Origin: Pisolithus tinctorius | Taxonomy: Eukaryota; Basidiomycota; Agaricomycetes; Boletales; Pisolithaceae | Assembly (NCBI GenBank): GCA_024663395.1 | Contig: JANFAH010000004.1 | Location: 2,604,001-2,668,000, forward strand | Length of the DNA: 64,000 nucleotides | Direction of reading: 5' to 3' | Part shown: positions 57,236 through 64,000 of the stretch, in pieces | How the letters are laid out: every line of letters starts with the position of its first letter | Numbering within the stretch: the first letter of the stretch is position 1 | The notes under the pieces: generated by a model | Told to the model about the DNA's origin: nothing | Database searches by the model: none | What the model saw: the letters and a program-made list of their open reading frames with translations, nothing else | Made by a program: the position numbers and the translations under genes

Positions 57236-57949
57236 TGTCATAACCGTGCGTTCGTCATAGGTCTTTGCTCACTCCGCATCCCTTTCCACCGTTCATCCGC
57301 TCACTCCGCACCAACTCCGCCCAACTTCTGTTGGTTGCGAACCATCTCCGCTCCGACTGCTGTCGGACTTGTGTTGCCCTCCTACCGGACCGAGCGGTCC
57401 GTTCTCTGAGGGGTCATGTGACTACCTTCGCAGTCAGGTACTCTGCAGCGCGCTCACCGTGTGGTCCAGCGCCTGGACTGTTTCCTTTTCTGGATGTTCT
57501 GTGTTACCCGTTCGTATGTCCTCCGTCTACCCTTCATTCGTTGTCCAGGAAATTTTACTTGAAAACTTATGAGTCTCCATATGTCAGTTCCGATTCCAGT
57601 TACTGTACCCCCATAGTAGTATAAAAACATGTACTGTACTCCGCTGTTCTTCAGTATGAATATCAACTTAGTTCCTACTCCCTCCAATTCCGTCTTCTGT
57701 CTGTCGGAGTTATCTCCAACTCTCTGTCTGTACTCTCCCTCTGAAATACGAGGACTGAGATCATGCAAGGGGGTAGCGCACGAGCTAAACCCGACGCCCT
57801 CACTCCGCTCTGCCTCTGTCTCGGCGGACTTCGTTCCTGCCAACACTCCGCTAGTCGGAGTTCTGTTCCTGTGTGTCGGACTTGCTTCCGGACCACTCTC
57901 TAGACCCTATATAGCATCGGAGTTGGTCGGAGTAGGCCCGGACTTGACA
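57236..57949 (+). repeat. 3' LTR (714 bp)
   Basis: Pairs with 49831-50544. It ends GGACTTGACA, followed by the CTTCT duplication. Confidence 0.95.
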
Positions 57950-57954
57950 CTTCT
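57950..57954 (+). repeat. Target-site duplication, right (CTTCT)
   Basis: Second copy of the duplication at 49826-49830. Confidence 0.9.
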
Positions 57955-60525
57955 TCAATTACAGTGGACGTAGGGTCGGGGTCGTACCAAATCTCGACTG
58001 CAGCAGTTACAGTCCGAAGCGACCTGGGCAACATCAGACTCCAAGTATACGGAAAGCAGAGGCGTTTTGATACTGGTGGCGACATTGATAATTTCTTTTG
58101 AACCGGGCGCACCAATCATAACATTCTTGCTGGATATGCAGGCGTAATGGAAGGTGTTAAGCGACATCTGAGTAACTGGTTCACCAATGGATTGGGCAAC
58201 AAGGGTACTGCACATTTCTCCAGGATTGACAAGGGATTGGTTGAACTTTGCCTGGATCCCACCCAACACCCACTCAGACACTTCGCAGCTGAGATGGAAC
58301 TCTTCTAACACGCGGCGAGTAGCGAGTGTGGCTCGTACATGCAAGTGGAAGGTCAGCAAAGCGCTCGCCTGCGCTTCCCTACCGAGTTCATCGTCGTCCA
58401 GCACAGCCAGGAGCCTCTCCGTGAGTTGGTAGACTGCGTCGACAATGTACGCTGGTTCAAGGTCACTAGGCTTGTGGCGGTCGATGTGAAAGATCTGAAC
58501 GGCATTCTAAGTGATATGATGCAGATTGACAGGCATGTGGTGGGGAGTAAGGTTGTCTGCACGAAGGAAAATGAACCACCACAATTCGGGACGATCCTGT
58601 ACGGGTCAACTGTATTCTTTGTCAAGCTTCACTTGCAACTCAAGGGAGCCATCATCGATACCGATCCGCAGAACCCCAGGAAGCAAGCCATCTCCTTGTC
58701 CGTGACGCCAACACGGACTCTGTGCTCGAACCCCCTATCCTGAGCTTGAACGTGCCGATCCTCTGGTGCTCGATGAATGCGCCATCCTTCTCACCCTCTC
58801 CATATATGAGCCGGATGAGGTCGCCCAACGAATTGCACACTGTATGTCATAGCAGACCGTGACATCCTCTAGCGCCTTGACAAGACATCACACCGTTAGA
58901 TGCAGCTTGTCTCTGCCGTTTTGACAGCGGTATCAACGAGACCTTCTTGACCAACCACACCATGGAAAAAGAACTCCTGGGGGGAGGTCAGACCGCACAG
59001 ATATGAACTCCCCTTGCCTCCGGACTAAAGTCATCCTTAGTGAAGTGAGTTAACGTCTGATAGCGGAAGCCGAATGGTATATGCTTTCCTTCTACACTCC
59101 GCCACCTGAAATAGGCGGACATCTGCGAGACATTGCTATATGAATCTGTAGATCCCGCACTGACCATCTGCTTGACATTGTCGTCCTCTTTCAAGTGCTC
59201 CTGCGCATATCAACCAGGCTGGTCACAGCCAAGGCTAAGTTCACGTTCCACTATACTGAAGGATTCTTGGATAATCATGCTGGGCATGACCTTCAAGCGG
59301 TTGTGATATGCGTCATCGATGATCTCCTAGACCCTGTGCTCCTCCGCAATTTTTTCGGTGATGAAGCTCACCACTTTCGGTCCAGAAAAAGTATCTCCAA
59401 TGCCAATACTGAAACCATTATGGCAAAGCCCATAGTTGACGACCCTCTGCATACCAGTGAAGACTTGAAGTGGGGCCGAGACCTTTCTCACAGAAGGTGA
59501 CAAGTATGGGACCACCTTGGGTCGCGCCGGCCGCCTTTTTGTCAACGATGCCATACAAAATTTCACCGTTGTCGACCATCATGCCATCGTCGAGGATTGG
59601 GTTCAATGTTTTCTAATCCAATGCACAATGAATATTGAATCCGCGTGGAATAGCCATGCTCAGAATTTATTCACCTATCCAGAGAGGCTTTGGCTTGATA
59701 ACAGCTGGCAGCGGGACATGACCATCCCAATTAGGTACCCAGAGGAGAATGTTTTGAACTTGGTTCCAGTCAGGGAACGTGTCTCGTGGCATGTACTTGT
59801 GGATACCGCACAGCGTATCTTGCGTGACACCCACAAGGGGTTTGTCAGCTTATGGCGAAATGATCTGACTCAAACAGCATCAGCGACGAAGAATAGACGA
59901 TGGAGGGCGTGCACGAACCTGCAGTGTACCAATGCAATCTGTGATGATTCTGCACGAGTCTCAGACTGTGGTATACTGAACAATGATTATGAATACACGC
60001 AACTGGTAACTAACAACCTTGGACTTACTGCATGTTCATCTCGTCACCGCCGAAATCAGCATTATAAGGGGACCTCACGGAGGGGTTCAGGTGGGAGGCT
60101 AGAAAAGTTGTCAGCATAAGGAACTCTGAGACATCTAAGAGCTTACTCGAGTAGGGCATCAGCTTCACCCGGTGACTCATATTTAAGGATATAGCCAACC
60201 CCCTGTCCTTCAAAAGTCGCCCTACTATCCAACTGTATTGGAGAAACGCATCGACACTTGCAGTGCCGCAAGTCGATACACTCTCCGGTATCCCTGACAT
60301 CATATCTTGCTCCTGGATAAGTCGAGAGCCCATTCCGAACGAGTTCTTGCAGGTAAGCAATGTTGTACAGTGTCACTACACAGAGACATTAGCGACAACC
60401 CCACCACCATCTGTTGATACGTGCCTCGTTCAGGGTACGTAGGACTCATGCCTATACTTATGGAAACACCAGCTTCATCCAGTTCCAAGTTTGGGTCACC
60501 TGTGATGACCGTGCAGGTGGAGAAG
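57955..60525 (-). pseudogene. RNA polymerase II largest subunit (RPB1) pseudogene, upstream fragment
   Basis: Starts inside the gene at about 60525 with [20 protein letters not shown] and continues through [32 protein letters not shown] and [14 protein letters not shown]. Further pieces are [69 protein letters not shown] and [20 protein letters not shown]. It stops at [15 protein letters not shown]. The active-site motif should read NADFDGDEM; the middle metal-binding Asp is Gly here. Frames shift in both directions and intron-like segments remain, for example 60376-60427, so this is a DNA-level duplicate, not a retrocopy. The 5' third is missing, replaced by the second Gypsy LTR. Confidence 0.88.
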
Positions 60526-61207
60526 TGTTACGCTGCGCTCACATTGTTTCCTCTTACAGACGTTTATGTAATCGTTCACACCCATCCCCGCCTCCCGAGG
60601 CGTTTCCCTGTCCCGCAAGCCGCTGTCTACGCAGTTGGGCTTGCGTTCCGTACGCTCCCCTTTTGCTTGCTTATGTTGGGCTTTCCTTTTTTGGTAGACC
60701 TCCTGTCTACCCCGCGTTGTACTATAGCCGGACTCAGTCCGTTCCCCCTTCCTTCCGTGATCCGCTGGTGGCCCTGATCCACGCGGTCACGTGACGCGTT
60801 CACCCCGGGTGAATGCTCCACCCCTTGACTCACGTACGCGGTTAGTCCCTTTCGCCTGTGCTCGTTTACCCCCGTGGCCTCCCGGCCGCAGCGAGGTTAC
60901 CCCTGCGTCCTTCGCTTTAGGAACTCGGGTGAGCGACTGCACGAGTGTTCGAATGTTTGGCTACGAGTACTTTACATACGTATATAAGCCCGCATGTATC
61001 GTACTCCTCCCTCATTCGAAATCTACTTTGCAACCACCCTTAGCTCTGCGCGCTGTACCAACAAGGACTCGCCAGTACGACTTCGGTTGGCCAAGACTAG
61101 TGTTCCGTCGCTAGTGAAGTTAAATAACGCGTCACTTCTCGCGCTGTCACGTGCCTGTGCCTTCATCGCACTCGATTCGTGACGCGATACGAGTCGTCGG
61201 CATAACA
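60526..61207 (+). repeat. 5' LTR of the second Gypsy element (682 bp)
   Basis: Begins TGTTACGCTG and ends GGCATAACA; TGTTA and TAACA are inverted ends. AGAAG just before it (60521-60525) would be the target duplication. The end position is supported by the PBS starting 2 nt later, as in the first element. The 3' LTR is outside the window. Confidence 0.85.
60981..61024 (+). promoter_or_regulatory. LTR promoter and predicted RNA 5' end, second element
   Basis: TATATAAG starts at 60981. ATTCGAAATCT at 61014-61024, 33 nt downstream, is the exact reverse complement of the PBS at 61210. The spacing is identical to the first element. Confidence 0.82.
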
Positions 61208-61209
61208 GA

Positions 61210-61220
61210 AGATTTCGAAT
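61210..61220 (+). promoter_or_regulatory. Self-complementary primer-binding site, second element
   Basis: AGATTTCGAAT begins 2 nt after the LTR and pairs over 11 nt with 61014-61024. Confidence 0.86.
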
Positions 61221-61394
61221 CACCCGGACACATCAAAGCCCGGATACTACCTTCGGATACCTGAGGTCTAGAATCCTTGCTAGGCAAAAAAAGCCTGCAA
61301 AACGACCTCCACCCGCCAACTTATACTTGGACCACTGGAGTATTACCAGTGAGCTAGCCCCTGACTTTCGGCACTAACCTTCCACTTCGTCAAC

Positions 61395-62879
61395 GTGTCT
61401 TCGTACCGCCAAGAAGAAGGAAGTAAGAGGCCTCCATCAGCAGCCTCTTCGTTCAAACCTCCCATACCATCTCGTAAAGGAAAAGAGGTTCTACAAGCCA
61501 GACCTCTCATTCGTCACCCTTCTGTTCAAACACCAAACCCTCGTATAGGTCTTGAAGACCCGCCTGTAAGGCCCCAACTTGGGCAAGCGGCAGAATCGAC
61601 CTCACCAGTAAACTTTACTTCGTACCGAGAACCGAGACCTTCGAGTCCGGACATTGATACTCAAGTCGGGACAGCCGGACCAGCGGACCCCGTCACTACT
61701 ACTTCTTCGTCAACCGACATATACCTTCCTACTACTTCAGCCGACCAAATGGCAGAAGAACTCGCCCAACAAACCTCTGGACTAAACCTCCAGGACCCCT
61801 TCGCCGGCCAGACTAGGGTAACCCCTGAAATGGCAGCGGAGTTCTACAAGTCGCTTTTCGGCAGAGACGTGGTAAGGCCTAAAGGCCCCTCCCGAGGTTC
61901 CGAGGAGAAAGCAAAGGAACACGACTCTAAGGGAGGGGGACTGAAAGAAATCGGCCTGAACAAACCCTTCTCGTACAACGGAGCGCACCAGGACTTTTCC
62001 GCCTGGTTAAGCAGCGTCAAACTCTACCTCGCCACAAACGACCATGTCTATTACGAGGACCAGTCCAAGATCGCGTTCACCCTGTCCTACATGGGCAGCG
62101 GATCGGCCCGCGCCTTCACGGAAGCCTATGTTAACGAGAACACGACCGCTCTTGGAGACCTCAAGATCTTTGACGGATGGGACGAGTTTGTCACAAAATT
62201 AAAAGAAACCTTCCAAGTAGGAGATGCCAAGGCAACTGCGCTAATCTACCTGTCGGCCATTCGCCAAGGAGACCGATCCCTCGATGAGTACATCGCTGAC
62301 TTCCGGAATTGCCTCAACAAGGCCCAGATCTCCACCCGCGACACCACCGCCGCGGTATTCTTTGGAAAAGGCCTTAACGAGGAAGTCAACAAGTGGATCC
62401 TTATGTCAGGTCCCAAACCCGACACCGTCGAAGATTGGATCCGCCAAGCAACTGCAGCGTGGGCCGCTATGGCCACTCTGAAGGTTTTCTCTGGAAAGGC
62501 AACTTTCCAAGACCGCTCCTATCTTTGGAAGCAAGAACAAAGTTCGCACGGATCAAAGCCCTCTTCATCTCCGAAGTTCCCGAACCGAGACCCTTACGCC
62601 ATGGATGTTGATCGGAAGTCTAAGGTCCGATCACAGAGCAAAGCTCCTACCTGTTTCGGATGCGGTAAGACAGGACACATGAAGTCGAAGTGTCCCTCGT
62701 CCGCGACAAACAGTAGGTCTTCCTCGGCCCAGAAATTCCGTACTCGCATCCTGGCGATGCTCGAGGAACTCGACAAGAATTCCGAAGAGGAGAAAGACTC
62801 CGAGTCAACCTACGACGACTGTGGGGAGAATGACGAACCCACGGATGATGGAGGCCCCAAGGGGCAGCCGGATTTTTGA
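61395..62879 (+). CDS. gag: Gag of the second Gypsy element
   Basis: Open from about 61365 to the TGA at 62877-62879. The disordered N-terminus (Ser/Pro/Thr-rich) is followed by a gag core: KPFSYNGAHQDFSAWLSSVK, SKIAFTLSYMGSGSARAFTE, WDEFVTKLKETFQ and DRSLDEYIADFRNCLNKAQI. One zinc knuckle is CFGCGKTGHMKSKC, then an acidic tail. The first in-frame ATG is only at 61749 (MAEELAQQTSGLNLQDPFAG). The 130 upstream codons look coding, so initiation may use a non-ATG codon or a splice, or translation starts at 61749. Unrelated in detail to the first element's Gag. Confidence 0.88.
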   Translation: MSSYRQEEGSKRPPSAASSFKPPIPSRKGKEVLQARPLIRHPSVQTPNPRIGLEDPPVRPQLGQAAESTSPVNFTSYREPRPSSPDIDTQVGTAGPADPVTTTSSSTDIYLPTTSADQMAEELAQQTSGLNLQDPFAGQTRVTPEMAAEFYKSLFGRDVVRPKGPSRGSEEKAKEHDSKGGGLKEIGLNKPFSYNGAHQDFSAWLSSVKLYLATNDHVYYEDQSKIAFTLSYMGSGSARAFTEAYVNENTTALGDLKIFDGWDEFVTKLKETFQVGDAKATALIYLSAIRQGDRSLDEYIADFRNCLNKAQISTRDTTAAVFFGKGLNEEVNKWILMSGPKPDTVEDWIRQATAAWAAMATLKVFSGKATFQDRSYLWKQEQSSHGSKPSSSPKFPNRDPYAMDVDRKSKVRSQSKAPTCFGCGKTGHMKSKCPSSATNSRSSSAQKFRTRILAMLEELDKNSEEEKDSESTYDDCGENDEPTDDGGPKGQPDF

Positions 62880-62913
62880 AAGGCTCACCTGGTGTAGCGT
62901 CAGGAAGGGAGCC
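62870..62913 (+). promoter_or_regulatory. Possible -1 frameshift region, second element
   Basis: Pol is open in the -1 frame across the gag stop. The site reads G_GAT_TTT followed by TGA (62870-62879), which re-pairs well only in the A site, so it is weaker than the first element's heptamer. GGCTC (62882-62886) can pair with GAGCC (62909-62913). Confidence 0.45.
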
Positions 62914-64000
62914 CATAGTATCGCGAAAGATAGAGATAAGGACCGAGAAAGTGTATGATTACGAACAAGATATGTCAATCACTTCTATCGCTGGTTTCGC
63001 TTACCTCGTCGATCGTGAAAACGCTACCGTCCGAACCATTCTTGACTCGGGCGCCGAAACAAATATCATCGACCCTGCCATAGTCGAGAAGTACGACATC
63101 CCGACGCGAAAGATCGCGAGACCATGGGAATCCCGAAGTTACAAAGGAAAGACCAGAGACTGGGTAACCCATATCGCCTCGTTCAAGGCGAAAATCTGGG
63201 GGAAGACGATGCGCATCCGCGCCTACGTCCTCAAACTCGGAAATTGGGAATCCCTACTCCTCGGGATGCCCTGGCTCAAAGAGCACAACCCCATCATCAG
63301 CTGGTCGACGAGAAAGCTGATAGGTTGGGGAGAGCTCGACCATGGCCTCGACAAAAAGAACCGTGTCAGAGGGACCGACTTCGCTAGGACCGTGAAGATA
63401 AATCGGACCTCCATATCCACAAAGCTCGAGGCCTCCCACATACAAGCAGAAGTGGAATTGCCCCCGGAATATCGAGATTTCTCAGTAGTCTTCTCCGAAG
63501 AAGAAATCCCGCTTCCGCTGCATAGAGGTTTCCTTGACCACAAGATACGACTGAAGCCTAGCTTCCAGCCAAAGAAAGGAGCAATTTACCCGCTGTCGCT
63601 CGACGAGCTCAAGGCCCTGGATGAGTTCATCGACGAAAACTTAAAGTGCGGAAAAATTCGCCCCTCCAAGTCCTCGCAGGCAGCCCCTGTCTTTTTCGTC
63701 GGAAAGAAAGACGGAAAGCGAAGACTTATCCAAGACTACCGGTACCTCAATTCCTACACCGAGATCGACTCGTACCCTCTCCCCGACGTCAAGACCCTGC
63801 TGGACGAACTCGCTGGCTCAAGGTACTTCGCCAAGTTCGACGTCCGCTGGGGGTTCACCAATATTAGGGTGAAAGAAGGAGACGAGTGGAAAGGAGCCTT
63901 TATCACACCTAGAGGCCTCTTCGAACCGACAGTAATGTTCTTCGGACAGTGCAACTCACCGCCTACCTTCCAGAGGTACATGGACCACACATTCGGAGAA
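62880..64000 (+). CDS. pol: Pol of the second Gypsy element, cut by the window end
   Basis: Open without stops in the -1 frame to base 64000. The protease active site is TILDSGAETNIID at about 63030, followed by LLLGMPWLKEHNPIISW. Reverse transcriptase pieces are LDEFIDENLKCGKIRPSKSS, PVFFVGKKDGKRRLIQDYRY, SRYFAKFDVRWGFTNIRVKE and FFGQCNSPPTFQRYM. The catalytic YVDD-type box, RNase H and integrase lie beyond the window. An alternative internal ATG is at 62972. Confidence 0.92.

Larger units (their letters stand above)
49831..57949 (+). mobile_element. Complete Ty3/Gypsy chromovirus, 8119 bp
   Basis: Bounded by two 714-bp LTRs (TGTCATAACC...GGACTTGACA) and a CTTCT target duplication. Internal order: self-priming PBS, gag, -1 overlap, protease, reverse transcriptase, RNase H, integrase, chromodomain, an antisense spliced gene, polypurine tract. 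Integrase after RT/RNase H plus a C-terminal chromodomain defines a chromovirus. Present inactivation: two in-frame stops in pol and one in the antisense gene, all explainable by C-to-T change. LTR divergence is 27/714, about 3.8 percent, but it is dominated by CpG transitions, so it cannot be used as a plain clock. Confidence 0.95.
60526..64000 (+). mobile_element. Second Ty3/Gypsy element, 5' part only
   Basis: LTR 60526-61207, self-priming PBS, gag, -1 overlap and the beginning of pol; the window ends inside reverse transcriptase. It is inserted in the RPB1 pseudogene in the same direction as the first element. Its sequence is unlike the first element (different LTR, gag and PBS), so it is a separate family. 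No stop codons were seen in its coding parts. Confidence 0.92.

Noticed and set aside
49831..57949. Dating the insertion from 27/714 LTR differences
   Set aside because: Almost all changes are CpG transitions, so a neutral substitution clock would overestimate the age.
59517..60119. Plus-strand 200-codon open frame
   Set aside because: Opposite the RPB1 pseudogene, whose conserved motifs read on the minus strand; no recognisable content of its own.

Overview
The window is fungal nuclear DNA, most likely from an Agaricomycete (mushroom-forming basidiomycete). Genes sit on both strands and are cut by many short GT-AG introns of about 50-75 nt. Recognisable products include a HET-domain protein, a Plavaka-type transposase, a DUF6698-type protein, fungal Ty3/Gypsy elements and standard fungal housekeeping proteins. 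The species cannot be named from the sequence. Exons below were placed by reading frame, splice signals and recalled family motifs; no alignment was run.

Layout. 1-3.6 kb: 3' part of a Boi-like PH-domain gene, then a hotdog thioesterase gene. 3.6-8.6 kb: weak ORFs and a decayed Plavaka transposase. 9.0-11.0 kb: a second thioesterase copy, and a mosaic of a third thioesterase fragment with an IRG-like GTPase fragment. 11.7-15.8 kb: membrane protein, HET-domain gene and IRG-like GTPase, all on the minus strand. 16.7-20.9 kb: an Arb1-like gene and a Nup42-like FG nucleoporin. 21.5-25.1 kb: a family of small secreted proteins and a DsbA-like protein. 26.0-35.3 kb: Csn12-like PCI protein, vWA protein, gamma-tubulin complex component and MGM101. 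36.2-43.0 kb: two aldehyde dehydrogenase genes in tandem with identical ten-exon structure. 43.7-45.1 kb: an intact IRG-like GTPase with a coiled coil and a possible myristoylation signal. 45.4-48.6 kb: a 289-bp tandem repeat and a DUF6698-type gene. 49.3-60.5 kb: a decayed copy of the RNA polymerase II largest-subunit gene, split by a complete 8.1-kb chromodomain Gypsy element. 60.5-64.0 kb: a second Gypsy element that runs off the window.

The two Gypsy elements are the most informative part. Each has an 11-nt primer-binding site starting 2 nt after the 5' LTR. Each site is perfectly complementary to 11 nt lying 33 nt downstream of the LTR TATA box, the arrangement expected for Tf1-type self-priming. 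Gag and pol overlap in the -1 frame in both; the first element has an A_AAA_AAT slippery site, an 8-nt spacer and a 9-bp stem. The first element also carries a spliced antisense gene with a Zn2Cys6-like cysteine pattern. Its two 714-bp LTRs differ at 27 positions, all transitions, 25 of them at CpG.

Caution on sequence quality. Several conserved host genes (HET, IRG copy 2, Csn12-like, vWA, GCP5-like, MGM101, thioesterase copy 2) have their frames broken by more than twenty single-base changes. Every one I could resolve is an extra base; none is a missing base. This looks more like uncorrected long-read insertion errors than gene decay, so these genes are listed as CDS with the shifts noted.
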